From assembly GCA_002376235.1 (NCBI GenBank), contig DFNX01000006.1, positions 420,836-484,835 on the forward strand: a stretch of 64,000 nucleotides of DNA. Reading direction: 5' to 3'. Each line of letters starts with the position of its first letter. The first letter of the stretch is position 1. The position numbers and the translations under genes are program-made. Of the stretch, positions 7,892 to 17,121 are shown in pieces. A model generated the notes under the pieces. The model made no database searches. It saw only the letters and a list, made by a program, of their open reading frames with translations, and was not told the origin of the DNA. Origin of the DNA: Neorhizobium sp. UBA3556 (lineage in GTDB: Bacteria; Pseudomonadota; Alphaproteobacteria; Rhizobiales; Rhizobiaceae).

Positions 7892-8989
7892 ATGCGCTAC
7901 AATTTCGCGGACCTGCCGCTGCATCGGCTGATGGAACCGGTTTGCCGGGCGACGGCTGCAATTACCCGTCTGGACGAGCGCGTCTCCCGATCCGCGATCG
8001 GAGCGGGATGGATGGAGCGTTCGCACTTCATTGATGCGGTTGCTTCTTTGTGGATCGATGGCGAGCTCGTTCATCTGGAGGATCTGGTTCTGCATGATGC
8101 ATCAATGGGTATTCGCGCGCCGACACATGAGCTGACGATTGCCTATGATATCTTGCGCACGCGTCGGCGCATCTTTGAACATGAGGCTGACTGGGCTTTG
8201 AGCCGGGAGGGGCTTAGCCAGTTGCGCGGCAAGGCGGCAGACCAGCATTGCGCCGTGATGAGCGAAGCACCGTTGGAGATCAAATCGGCTGAGCCGGAGG
8301 ACGACGAGGATCCGCTGGCTCGATATCTGGCGGAAGTCGACGCCGCACTTGCCAGAAGCGAGATGGCCATCTCGAAAGCATTGGATCTCTCCACGCCCTC
8401 CTATCCAAAGGAAAAGGCATCCATCCTCTATGAACCGGACTGGGACGAGGACGAGCGGCTTGCAGAATGGCAGGAGGTGCTTGATGAAAGCGCGGGCCTG
8501 CCGCCGGTTCTGCGGGCCGTGCTGTTGCTTGATGCCTGGCACCAGTTGCAGGTGTTGCAGCATGCTCCGTGGCTGGGGCGTTTGCTTTCGGCGTCGCTTC
8601 TAAGGAGAGAGCGTGTCACGTTATCTCATCTTGTTGCACTCAATATGGGGCTGAAGCAGGTCGGGCGGGAACGCCGGACAAGCCGGGAGCGGGATACCCG
8701 GCTGATTGCCATGCTTGAAGCGCTTGCCGAAGCTGGCGAGATGGGACTGAAGGAACATGATCGCCTTGCGCTCGCACGGCAGCAGATGGAGCATCGGATC
8801 GCCGGGCGGCGTCAGTCATCGAAACTGCCGCAACTTGTCGAGTTGGTCTTGTCCCGCCCGATGGTCTCATCGGGCATGATCGCCAAATCGCTTTCGGTGA
8901 CACCGCAGGGTGCTTTGAAAATTGCTTCGGAACTGCATCTGAGAGAGCTGACGGGGCGAGGCCGTTTTCGCGCCTGGGGCATAATCTAA
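7892..8989 (+). CDS. DUF1612 / HTH protein (rhizobial plasmid-type)
   Basis: The 365-residue soluble protein begins MRYNFADLPLHRLMEPVCRA and ends in a winged or helix-turn-helix segment (SSGMIAKSLSVTPQGALKIASELHLRELTGRGRFRAWGI). This architecture (DUF1612 plus C-terminal HTH) is common on rhizobial plasmids, where similar proteins are annotated as RHE_PE00001 family; function unknown. An acidic patch lies near residues 145-165. No clear ribosome site decides the start; the frame is open back to 7805. The gene stands alone between selD and the hydrolase gene. A DNA-binding role is inference. Confidence 0.75.
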   Translation: MRYNFADLPLHRLMEPVCRATAAITRLDERVSRSAIGAGWMERSHFIDAVASLWIDGELVHLEDLVLHDASMGIRAPTHELTIAYDILRTRRRIFEHEADWALSREGLSQLRGKAADQHCAVMSEAPLEIKSAEPEDDEDPLARYLAEVDAALARSEMAISKALDLSTPSYPKEKASILYEPDWDEDERLAEWQEVLDESAGLPPVLRAVLLLDAWHQLQVLQHAPWLGRLLSASLLRRERVTLSHLVALNMGLKQVGRERRTSRERDTRLIAMLEALAEAGEMGLKEHDRLALARQQMEHRIAGRRQSSKLPQLVELVLSRPMVSSGMIAKSLSVTPQGALKIASELHLRELTGRGRFRAWGII

Positions 8990-9199
8990 CAGTCTTTTGC
9001 GGGTGATCGACCGGTTTCGTTGCGCCCAGAACCAGTTTTGGACAATCCGATTGCATAAGCTGAAAAGTCGCGCGTCCTCTGCTTATCGCGCCTGCCGGCC
9101 ATTGGAATATACAATAATCACCGCAGCCCTATTCCTAGTTTCCGTTCGACCGATACGGGTGAGTTCGTCTCCCGATCGATAGCAGGACGGAGCCCTCTC

Positions 9200-10177
9200 A
9201 TGAGCAACGAGCACCCTTTCGAATTATCCCGCAGGCAGACACTGCTTGCCGGGGCCACCTTGTCGCTCGCGATGGCCACGCCGGTCTTCGCGGCACAGAA
9301 ATCGTCACCCCAAGCACAAAAAGGCAGTGATCTCATGACTGAATCATTCATCAAAACCAAGGACGGCGTCGACATCTTCTTCAAGGACTGGGGTCCGAAG
9401 GACGCACAGCCAATCGTCTTCCACCATGGATGGCCGCTGTCTTCCGACGACTGGGACGCCCAGATGCTGTTCTTCCTCGAACATGGTTATCGTGTCGTTG
9501 CCCATGACCGGCGTGGGCATGGTCGTTCGCAGCAGGTAGGCGACGGGCATGACATGGATCATTATGCAGCAGATGCCTTTGCCGTGGTTGAACACCTCGA
9601 TCTGAAGAACGCCGTCCATATCGGACATTCCACCGGCGGCGGCGAAGTCGCGCGTTATGTCGCCAAACATGGTCAGCCGAGCGGTCGTGTCGCGAAGGCC
9701 GTTCTGGTGAGCGCCATCCCGCCGCTGATGCTCAAAACCGCCTCCAATCCGGGCGGCACGCCGATCGAGGTTTTCGACGGCTTTCGCAAAGGAGTTGCCG
9801 AGAACCGCGCGCAATTTTATTTCGATGTCGCCTCCGGCCCGTTCTATGGTTTCAACCGGCCGAATGCCAAGGTCTATCCGGGCGTGATCCAGAATTGGTG
9901 GCGTCAGGGCATGATCGGCGGTGCCAAGGCTCACTACGACGGTATCAAGGCTTTTTCTGAGACCGACCAGACTGAGGATCTGAAGAAGATCACGGTGCCC
10001 ACGCTAGTGCTGCATGGTGACGATGATCAGGTCGTTCCGATCGATGACGCAGCGCGTCTTTCGGTAAAACTGGTGAAGAACGGCACACTGAAGGTCTATC
10101 CGGGTTATCCGCACGGCATGTTGACCACCCACGCGGATGTCATCAACCCCGATCTCCTCGCGTTCATCAAGGGCTGA
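9200..10177 (+). CDS. Alpha/beta hydrolase of the non-heme chloroperoxidase type, with exported leader
   Basis: This is a serine hydrolase of the cofactor-free haloperoxidase/esterase family. The nucleophile elbow is GHSTGGG (Ser144), with the acid in LHGDDDQVVP and the His in GYPHGM. The family usually starts where internal Met46 lies (MTESFIKTKDGVDIFFKDWG). Here a 45-residue leader with RRQTLLAGATLSLAMATPVFA precedes it and looks like a Tat signal, so the enzyme is probably periplasmic. The substrate is unknown. It is monocistronic and ends at a strong hairpin. Confidence 0.85.
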   Translation: MSNEHPFELSRRQTLLAGATLSLAMATPVFAAQKSSPQAQKGSDLMTESFIKTKDGVDIFFKDWGPKDAQPIVFHHGWPLSSDDWDAQMLFFLEHGYRVVAHDRRGHGRSQQVGDGHDMDHYAADAFAVVEHLDLKNAVHIGHSTGGGEVARYVAKHGQPSGRVAKAVLVSAIPPLMLKTASNPGGTPIEVFDGFRKGVAENRAQFYFDVASGPFYGFNRPNAKVYPGVIQNWWRQGMIGGAKAHYDGIKAFSETDQTEDLKKITVPTLVLHGDDDQVVPIDDAARLSVKLVKNGTLKVYPGYPHGMLTTHADVINPDLLAFIKG

Positions 10178-10190
10178 GGACTGAAGACGT

Positions 10191-10220
10191 CGGCGCCAGC
10201 GTCAGGCTGGCGCCGTTTCC
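10191..10220 (+). terminator. Hairpin terminator after the hydrolase gene
   Basis: A perfect 10-bp stem, CGGCGCCAGC/GCTGGCGCCG with loop GTCAG, is followed by a short T-rich run, 14 bases after the stop. Confidence 0.8.
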
Positions 10221-10496
10221 GATTGTTCCGCGGGATTACTGTGAGCCACTCTTGCGTGAAAGCTAGACGATAAAGCCCGTAGCGAACCCAGCCACAGTGT
10301 TTTAGTCGGCTCCTCTCCATCTTCGATCGTGCAAACGCACGGCGATGGTTCATCTCTTGCGCACGGCTGCCATAGCTGACAAAATTCGTCACGTTAAATC
10401 TTGCCGCTCGTCACGCCCGGAATTGCGATATAGACTGGAGGAGATTGTAAGGTCTTTGTTGCATACGCGGATGTTCTTTTGAGTTTTTGGCACTCC

Positions 10497-11363
10497 ATGG
10501 TCTGGCGCACCGAAGGGATCCGGGTTGTCGCTCCTGCGAAGTGGCGCCAACTCGACGGTCTTGTCAGTGTGTATTGGGAAGCGGAAAGCCAGTCCGGTGC
10601 GAAAGGCTATTATCTGGCCGAAGATCCCCGCATTATGATCTTCTTCAATGATGTGTCATCTCGCGTCCGGATTTCTAACAAGGATGGCAGTTTTTCGCAA
10701 AATCATCGTCCGATGACCCGCGCGATCTATATCCCAGCCGGCGTTCCGATGTGGACGAACAGCAGGTCGTCACATCGCTTTTCTCATCTCAACCTGCACA
10801 TGCACAAGCATCGTGTCATGCGATATCTGGCGCCATCTGTCGGCAGATCCGTCGCATTGACGGCATTGCGGAGACCGGTCGAAATCCAGGATATCGGTGC
10901 CATTGAGACATTGGCGAGCCTGCTGGTGGACGAGATATCAAGTCCCTCCCGCCATGCTGTTTATGCCGAAAGTCTGGTGGGCAGCATCGTTACGGGCCTG
11001 CTCGACCTGCCCGAATGCGGTGGCGGCGACACGGATGGCCGATTAACGGAAACCCAGATTGAAACCCTGATCGACCGGATGGACACGCGTAGCGATCATC
11101 GTCTGACCATTGCCGAGATGGCCGAGACGGTTGGATTGTCGGAGAGCTGGTTTGCCAATGTCTTCAAGCAGACAACGGGCAGGACACCTCTGCAATGGCA
11201 GCTATCGCGCCGCGTTGAACTCGCCAAGAAGCTGTTGCTCGAGAGCGATCTGGCTGTTGCAGATATCGCGGCTCAGCTCGGTTTTACCGATCAAGCGCAT
11301 CTGACGCGGACGTTCCGACAGTTTGTCGGAGACACACCCGCTGCATGGCGGCGGACACGGTAG
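10497..11363 (+). CDS. AraC-family regulator next to a siderophore receptor
   Basis: The 288-residue protein has an N-terminal cupin-like sensing half and a C-terminal double helix-turn-helix of AraC type (LTIAEMAETVGLSESWFANVFKQTTGRTPLQWQLSRRVELAKKLL, then VADIAAQLGFTDQAHLTRTFRQFVGDTPAAWRR). Regulators of this kind beside TonB receptors often sense the ferric siderophore and activate the receptor gene. ATG 10497 was chosen over TTG 10479 (in frame). It converges on the receptor gene at 11429-13606. Confidence 0.88.
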   Translation: MVWRTEGIRVVAPAKWRQLDGLVSVYWEAESQSGAKGYYLAEDPRIMIFFNDVSSRVRISNKDGSFSQNHRPMTRAIYIPAGVPMWTNSRSSHRFSHLNLHMHKHRVMRYLAPSVGRSVALTALRRPVEIQDIGAIETLASLLVDEISSPSRHAVYAESLVGSIVTGLLDLPECGGGDTDGRLTETQIETLIDRMDTRSDHRLTIAEMAETVGLSESWFANVFKQTTGRTPLQWQLSRRVELAKKLLLESDLAVADIAAQLGFTDQAHLTRTFRQFVGDTPAAWRRTR

Positions 11364-11385
11364 GTTTTACTGAAGTTTCTCAGGA

Positions 11386-11412
11386 GCCGCCGGTAGGCGG
11401 CCCCCGTTTTAG
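11386..11412. terminator. Terminator between the AraC gene and the receptor gene
   Basis: The stem GCCGCC/GGCGGC with loop GGTA is followed by CCCCGTTTTAG. It lies between two convergent genes. Confidence 0.75.
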
Positions 11413-11428
11413 TTTAGGATGGCGGCTG

Positions 11429-13606
11429 TCAGAACCGGTAACGAACCGAACCGATGACTGTGCGCCCTTCTTCGACATAGCACCACGAGCCGGCGCATGT
11501 CGTTTCGCGATTGTCGAAGACATTGTTGACACTGAGCTTGGCCGACAGACCCTTCAGGTCGGGATTGGCTGCGCCGAAATCATATCCGAGCGAAGCATCG
11601 ACCAGAACGCGAGAGGCGTTCTTACCCGTGTCGTTCCCGTCGCTCTTCCAGGTCTTGGCATAATACCTGGCACCGGCACCGAGGCTCAGGCCTTCCAAGG
11701 GACCGGAGGGCATTTCGTAGTTCGCCCAGAGGGTGAACTGGTTTGCCGGAATGCCGGATGGAACCTTGCCGGGATTGTCGCCCGCAAGAATCTCCAGGTC
11801 GAGATAGGTGTAGGATGCAAGAAGATCGAGGCCGTCGAACAGGCTGGTCTTCGCTTCGATTTCAAAGCCGCGCGAACGAACCTTTCCTCGGGAAACCTGG
11901 AAACCGATATTGTCGGGATCGGAAGCCAGCGTGTTGCTCTGCTCGATATTGAAGATCGCGGCATTGATAGCGAGATTTAGGTCCGTCGGGCGATATTTCA
12001 CGCCGACTTCGAACTGTTCGCCTTCTGACGGCGCGAAATACGCACCGGAGACGCTGGTGCCGGAATTAGGTGCAAAAGACGTCGAATAGCTAACATAGGG
12101 CGATAGGCCGTTGTCGAAGAGATAGGCCAGACCAATACGCTTGGAGAAATGCGTGACCTGATCAGCCTGATTGCTATCCAGCCAATCATAGCGTCCGCCA
12201 AGCGTCAGGACGAAATTGTCGAACTCGATCTGATCCTGCAGGTAGATCCCGTACTGGTTCTGCCGTGTGATCGATGCCGGTCCCATATCCGCACTTGTTG
12301 GGCCCGAGATAGGCTGCGCACCGTAATTCCAGTCGTCATAGTCGAAAGCTGGCGCCGCGACGCTGCCGTATGCATAGCTGCTTTCGATATAGCTGTAATC
12401 CATTCCGGCAAGCACGGTATGCTGCAGGGCACCGGTTGCAACATTCCACTCGAGCTGATTGTCGATCGCGAATGTGGTTGCGGAATCCTGAATGCGGTCT
12501 GCGGTTCGGCTTCCGTCCGGCAAAAGCATGCCGTCAGCATCGGTTTTGAAGCTGACATACTTCATGTCCACATCGACTTCCTGATAGCGAAGGTTCTGGC
12601 GGAACTCGAGATTATCGGAAAAACGGTGCTGGAATTCGTAGCCGATCCGCTTCTGATGCTGATCGAGATCGGCCCAGGCAGGGTCGCCGGCCTCAAAGTC
12701 GGTTTTTGCGCCGTTCTGGCTGACATAACCGGCTGCACCGCCGCTGGTGATATCGGAATATTCTCCCAGAATGGTCAGCTGTGTATCGCGGTCGTCCGAG
12801 CGGAAGGTCAGTGCAGGGGCGATATAGATACGGTCGTTCTTGGCGGCGATGAACTGTGTGTCTGCGCCACGGGCCAGGCCGGTGATTCGGTAGAGCACAT
12901 TTTCGTTGTCGCCGACGGGACCGGAGGAATCGAAGGTGACCTGGCGGCGATCGAAATTGCCGACCTGAGCCTCGACTTCGTTGAAGGGTTCATCGGTTGG
13001 GCGTTTGGAGATGACGTTGATGAGACCGCCCGGAGAACCGCCACCATAAAGAACCGAGCTCGGCCCTTTCAGGATGCTGACCGCTTCAAAGCCGTAGGGT
13101 TCCTTGCGGGCGACGGAGAAATTGCCGCCGATATCACGCAGGCCGTCACGGTAATAACCGTTGCTGGTGACGTTGAAGCCGCGAATGAAGACGGTGTCGA
13201 AGCGCGGATCGAATCCGTAAACGCCGGTGCGCACGCCCGAACTGTAATTGGCTGCCTGAACCAGACTCTGGACGTTACGGTCTTCCAATTCCTTGCGAGA
13301 GATAATCGAAACCGACTGGGGAACCTTGGAAAGATCGGTATCGGTCTTCGTGCCGAGAGTTGCCGAGGTACCGACATAACGATCCGCCTTGGCCGCACTG
13401 GTCGAGCTGCTGCCCGGTGTCGTGTTTCCGGTGCTCAAGATGATGGGAGCAAGTGTCGTCGACGGGGCAGAACCCGCTGCCTCCTGGCTCATTGCGAAGG
13501 TTGGGGCCAGAGTGAAAAGCGCTGTACACCCAAGAAGAGCTGCGTTTCTGACGTGCCGGGCTGCCTGCCTCGAATTATTGCGCTTCCGTTTCATGTCCAT
13601 CATCAT
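11429..13606 (-). CDS. TonB-dependent ferric siderophore receptor
   Basis: The product of about 725 residues is an outer-membrane, TonB-gated channel for a ferric siderophore. It has a signal peptide ending near TFAMSQ, a TonB-box-like APIIL, a plug domain (KVPQSVSIISRKELEDRNVQS; RGFNVTSNGYYRDGLRDIGG; ILKGPSSVLYGGGSPGG) and a 22-strand-type barrel ending in the terminal Phe of VRYRF. It most resembles ferrichrome/ferrioxamine-type receptors (FhuA/FoxA family). Three ATGs cluster at 13606-13600; a GGAAG site favours the third. It is a close paralogue of the damaged receptor at 21945-23264, sharing long identical blocks. The ligand is not predictable. Confidence 0.92.
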   Translation of the reverse strand: MMMDMKRKRNNSRQAARHVRNAALLGCTALFTLAPTFAMSQEAAGSAPSTTLAPIILSTGNTTPGSSSTSAAKADRYVGTSATLGTKTDTDLSKVPQSVSIISRKELEDRNVQSLVQAANYSSGVRTGVYGFDPRFDTVFIRGFNVTSNGYYRDGLRDIGGNFSVARKEPYGFEAVSILKGPSSVLYGGGSPGGLINVISKRPTDEPFNEVEAQVGNFDRRQVTFDSSGPVGDNENVLYRITGLARGADTQFIAAKNDRIYIAPALTFRSDDRDTQLTILGEYSDITSGGAAGYVSQNGAKTDFEAGDPAWADLDQHQKRIGYEFQHRFSDNLEFRQNLRYQEVDVDMKYVSFKTDADGMLLPDGSRTADRIQDSATTFAIDNQLEWNVATGALQHTVLAGMDYSYIESSYAYGSVAAPAFDYDDWNYGAQPISGPTSADMGPASITRQNQYGIYLQDQIEFDNFVLTLGGRYDWLDSNQADQVTHFSKRIGLAYLFDNGLSPYVSYSTSFAPNSGTSVSGAYFAPSEGEQFEVGVKYRPTDLNLAINAAIFNIEQSNTLASDPDNIGFQVSRGKVRSRGFEIEAKTSLFDGLDLLASYTYLDLEILAGDNPGKVPSGIPANQFTLWANYEMPSGPLEGLSLGAGARYYAKTWKSDGNDTGKNASRVLVDASLGYDFGAANPDLKGLSAKLSVNNVFDNRETTCAGSWCYVEEGRTVIGSVRYRF

Positions 13607-14110
13607 CTTCCAACATTGATCTGACGGTTGTGGACCTTTGAAAAATGATCGCCGCAACCGATGTCTTCCGGGGACGGTGGCCTGAACATGATCAAGACAG
13701 GCCACGAGATCCCGTTCCTCAACCCGTTCGAAGCGAAGTTTGGAGCATCCCCGGAATCGCCATAACTTGAGGATGGATATCCAGTATTGTAACTTTTCCG
13801 ATTTTTGTAAGAAACGACGGCGTATGGGCATGGAGCTTTTCCGGCGTGGCCACTTTCCGTCCCGTGCGTGTATTACCCCAGTGGATACCCTTGAGCCAAG
13901 CAAACCACGGAACGCACGTAAAAAATCGTCCTGCTGCGCCTTTCGCATATCAGTTGGGAATGAAACTAGGTGCGATACCAATTAATGTAGCTTGATATTT
14001 ATCAGAAAAATTTGGTGCTTTCTAACTGCACATATGTGCAAAAATGTCATGTGACTGTCACTCTGCCTGACTATGTTCCGCCGCGCTGGACGAGAAAGGG
14101 CGGCGACAGG
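13607..14110. promoter_or_regulatory. Divergent promoter region between the receptor and the ABC importer
   Basis: About 500 bases with no convincing gene separate the two divergent start codons. AT-rich stretches at 13770-13810 and 13980-14050 probably hold the promoters. Dyads seen are TGATATTTATCA (13993-14004; arms TGATA/TATCA) and GTGACTGTCAC (about 14050). No TGA-N9-TCA iron box was found here. Confidence 0.45.
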
Positions 14111-15940
14111 ATGGCAATTGAAAGACAGGTGGCAGGACTTGGTGCCGGCACGCGTATGGACGTGCTTCGGCATCATTTGGCAGTGGCGCGGCGTGAGCCG
14201 GTTATCGCCATCGGCGTTGTTCTGGCCCTCATATTTTCGCTGCTCATTCTCGCGCCCGTCATTTCAATCCTCGTCAATGCCGCTATCGTACAGATTGGCG
14301 ATGCGGCCCGCACGAAAGCGCCGGAGGGAGCTTTCACGCTCTATTATCTGGCGCGCGCCTTCGCTTCGCGCATGTCGAGTATCCTTCTCTGGCAGCCGCT
14401 CTTGAATACGGCGTCGATCGCGATCGGCGCAATTGGGATCTCGATGACGGTCGGCGGAATCCTCGCCTGGCTCGTCAACCGTACGGATCTCGCCGGCCGC
14501 CGGTGGTTGGCGACGGGGCTGATCATTCCCTTCATGCTGCCCACATGGACGCTGGCGCTGGCCTGGACAACGATCTTCAAGAACCGCACGGTCGGCGGCC
14601 AGCCGGGCTGGCTGGAGACGCTCGGTTTCGCGACGCCCGACTGGCTGGCCTATGGTCGCTTCCCGATCATCATCATCCTGTCGCTGCACTATGCGCCGTT
14701 CGTGATCCTCATTCTCGGTGCGGCACTGCAGCGGCTCGACGCCCAGCTGGAAGATTCCGCCCGCATCCTCGGTGCAAGCCGTCGCCGCGTCGCCTTTCAG
14801 ATCGTACTGCCGCTGATGCGTCCGGCACTTCTGTCCTGTGGTCTGCTGATCCTGGCCGATTGCATCGGGGAATTCGCCGTCCCCTACGTGCTCGGCCTGC
14901 CAGTTCAGTTCGACACGCTGTCGACCTCGCTCTATCGGGCGATCTCCACCCGCCAGAACGGGATGGCAGCCGTCATGGCAGCGGTGATCATGGTGATCGG
15001 CGTCATCACGCTTTACATCGACACGCGGATGATGCGAGAGGCGCGCCGCTTCGCCATTGTCGGCGGTAAGGGCGCCATGGATCGCCGCCGTCCGCTCGGA
15101 CGCTGGCAGCTTCCGGCGACCGGTTTCGCACTAGCGTTCTTCACGCTTGGCGTCGTCATTCCGCTCCTTACCCTTTTTCTCTCCACGATCATGCGCGTGC
15201 CGGGCCGTTTCTCGCTCGAAAACTTCACCTTCGATTACTGGATCGGCTCCAACCTCGATACGGTTGCGTTGAGAAGCGGCATCCTGCTGACGCCGGAATT
15301 CTGGAGCGCAGGCTTCAATACGCTGATCATAATCGGTGCTGCCTCGCTCGCCTCGGGCATTCTCGGCCTGCTCGTCGGCTATGTGGTTATCCGCAGCCCG
15401 TTCGCTGCGCTCGGTGTCTTCCTGCGCCAGATCACCTTCATGCCGTATCTCGTTCCGGGCATCGCCTTTGCTGCTGCGATACTCACCCTTTTCGCAGTGC
15501 CGCGAGGCCCCATTCCGGCCCTTTATGGCACCTCGATCATCCTCATTCTGGCGCTTATCGCCGACCAGATGCCATTCGCCTCCCGATCCGGCATCGCCGC
15601 CATGGCGCAGCTAGGCAAGGAGCCGGAAGAGGCTGCGCGGATCGCTGGCGCCGGCTGGTTAAGGCGGATGACGAGCATCGTCATGCCGATCCAGAAACGA
15701 GCCCTGGCGAGCGCGATCCTGCTGCCGTTCATTTCGGGCATCAAGGGTGTCAGCCTGTTCATCATCCTGGCGGTTCCCGCCACGGATGTGCTGACCACCT
15801 ATTCGCTGCGCCTCGTCGACTACAACTACACCCAGGCGGCCAATGCCGTCGTGCTGATGATCGCGCTTTTGGCGCTCTTCGGCACAATCCTCATCAACCG
15901 TCTGACCGGCAACGGCATTGCCAAGGGACTGGAGAGCTGA
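14111..15940 (+). CDS. Double-domain inner-membrane permease of an FbpB/AfuB-type ABC importer
   Basis: The 609-residue protein contains two fused permease domains of the binding-protein-dependent type, each with an EAA-like loop (first near LEDSARILGASRRRVAFQIVLPLMRPALL, second near PEEAARIAGAGWLRRMTSIVMPIQKRAL). About 12 membrane segments are visible. This fused layout is typical of ferric-ion (FbpB/SfuB) and AfuB hexose-phosphate importers. ATG 14111 was chosen over an upstream in-frame start at 14012 because the family begins there. It is the first gene of a permease, ATPase, binding protein, phosphatase, phosphatase, LacI run. Confidence 0.88.
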   Translation: MAIERQVAGLGAGTRMDVLRHHLAVARREPVIAIGVVLALIFSLLILAPVISILVNAAIVQIGDAARTKAPEGAFTLYYLARAFASRMSSILLWQPLLNTASIAIGAIGISMTVGGILAWLVNRTDLAGRRWLATGLIIPFMLPTWTLALAWTTIFKNRTVGGQPGWLETLGFATPDWLAYGRFPIIIILSLHYAPFVILILGAALQRLDAQLEDSARILGASRRRVAFQIVLPLMRPALLSCGLLILADCIGEFAVPYVLGLPVQFDTLSTSLYRAISTRQNGMAAVMAAVIMVIGVITLYIDTRMMREARRFAIVGGKGAMDRRRPLGRWQLPATGFALAFFTLGVVIPLLTLFLSTIMRVPGRFSLENFTFDYWIGSNLDTVALRSGILLTPEFWSAGFNTLIIIGAASLASGILGLLVGYVVIRSPFAALGVFLRQITFMPYLVPGIAFAAAILTLFAVPRGPIPALYGTSIILILALIADQMPFASRSGIAAMAQLGKEPEEAARIAGAGWLRRMTSIVMPIQKRALASAILLPFISGIKGVSLFIILAVPATDVLTTYSLRLVDYNYTQAANAVVLMIALLALFGTILINRLTGNGIAKGLES

Positions 15941-15941
15941 C

Positions 15942-17081
15942 ATGCCCGATATCAACCTTACCCATGTGAGCAAGAATTATGCGGGCAGCGATCAACCCGC
16001 CGTCGATGACCTGAACCTAACCATCGCCGACGGCGAGTTCATGTGCCTGCTTGGTCCATCCGGCTGCGGCAAGACAACGACGCTTCGAATGATTGCCGGG
16101 CTGGAGCATCTGACCGGCGGCGAGATCTCGATCGGCGAACGGGTAGTCGACAGTATTCCCGCCGGTGCCTTCGTGCCACCGGAGCAACGCCGGCTCGGCC
16201 TCGTCTTTCAATCCTATGCCTTGTGGCCGCATATGACGGTGGAGCGTAACATCGATTTCGGCCTGCGGCTGCGCAAGCTGCCGGAGGCGGAACGCCGCGC
16301 AAAAGTGGCGGATGTCATGGAGAAGCTGCGCATCCGCGATTATGCGAAGCGTTATCCGTCGCAGCTTTCCGGTGGCCAGCAGCAGCGTGTGGCGCTCGCC
16401 CGCATGCTGGCGGTCAATCCGGATATCCTTCTGCTCGACGAGCCGCTTTCCAATCTCGATGCAGCCCTGCGGCTGGAAATGCGCGCCGAACTGCGCCGCC
16501 TGCACGAGGAGTTCCGCACCACGATCGTCTTCGTCACCCATGACCAATGGGAGGCGATGACGCTAGCGACCACGATTGCCGTCATGAGTGGCGGAGAATT
16601 GCAGCAGGTGGGCGCGCCTGACGATATCTATTCCCGGCCGGTCAATCGTTTTGTCGCAGAGTTCATCGGCAATCCGCCCATCAACATGGTTGCGCTTGAT
16701 ACGGCACAACCTGCGGAGCTCGCCGTACGGCTTGCAGGTATGCTCTCGCTTTCCGGCGCAGCCGCAATCGGCATTCGGCCGGAGGAAATCACCTTCTCCA
16801 ATGCCGATAATGTGGTGCCGCTCGGCGCGTTGCGGCTGGAGAGTATCATGCCCACCGGCGGCAGCTGGATTCTCGAACTGTCTCTTGGCGGCGAGCGCCT
16901 GTTCCATGCAACCCACATCCGGCCATCGATAGAACCCGGCCAGATGGTTGACTGTTATGCGCGGGCGGAAGGCCTGCATCTTTTCGATGCGCACGGACAG
17001 CGCATCGAGACAACCGAGATCCGCGTCAGAAACGCGGCGCAGCCGGTCGGCCTCGGCCATCCGGCACTCATACCTGCATAA
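15942..17081 (+). CDS. ABC importer ATPase (FbpC/AfuC-type)
   Basis: The 379-residue ATPase has Walker A GPSGCGKTT (38-46), a Q-loop near VFQSYALWPHMTV, signature LSGGQQQR, Walker B LLLDEPLSNLD and the switch His in FVTHDQWEAM. A C-terminal regulatory TOBE-like domain follows (GIRPEEITF). It powers the preceding permease, with its ATG one base after the permease stop. TOBE-bearing ATPases of this group serve iron, putrescine, sugar or phosphate-ester importers, so the ATPase alone does not fix the substrate. Confidence 0.92.
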   Translation: MPDINLTHVSKNYAGSDQPAVDDLNLTIADGEFMCLLGPSGCGKTTTLRMIAGLEHLTGGEISIGERVVDSIPAGAFVPPEQRRLGLVFQSYALWPHMTVERNIDFGLRLRKLPEAERRAKVADVMEKLRIRDYAKRYPSQLSGGQQQRVALARMLAVNPDILLLDEPLSNLDAALRLEMRAELRRLHEEFRTTIVFVTHDQWEAMTLATTIAVMSGGELQQVGAPDDIYSRPVNRFVAEFIGNPPINMVALDTAQPAELAVRLAGMLSLSGAAAIGIRPEEITFSNADNVVPLGALRLESIMPTGGSWILELSLGGERLFHATHIRPSIEPGQMVDCYARAEGLHLFDAHGQRIETTEIRVRNAAQPVGLGHPALIPA

Positions 17082-17121
17082 ACTCCAAAACCTCTTTGCC
17101 AAATCACTCAAAGGAATATCG

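Noticed and set aside
12149..13624. Long plus-strand open frame opposite the TonB receptor
   Set aside because: Shadow of a GC-rich gene in another frame: no family features, no ribosome site, and biased composition explained by the receptor codons.
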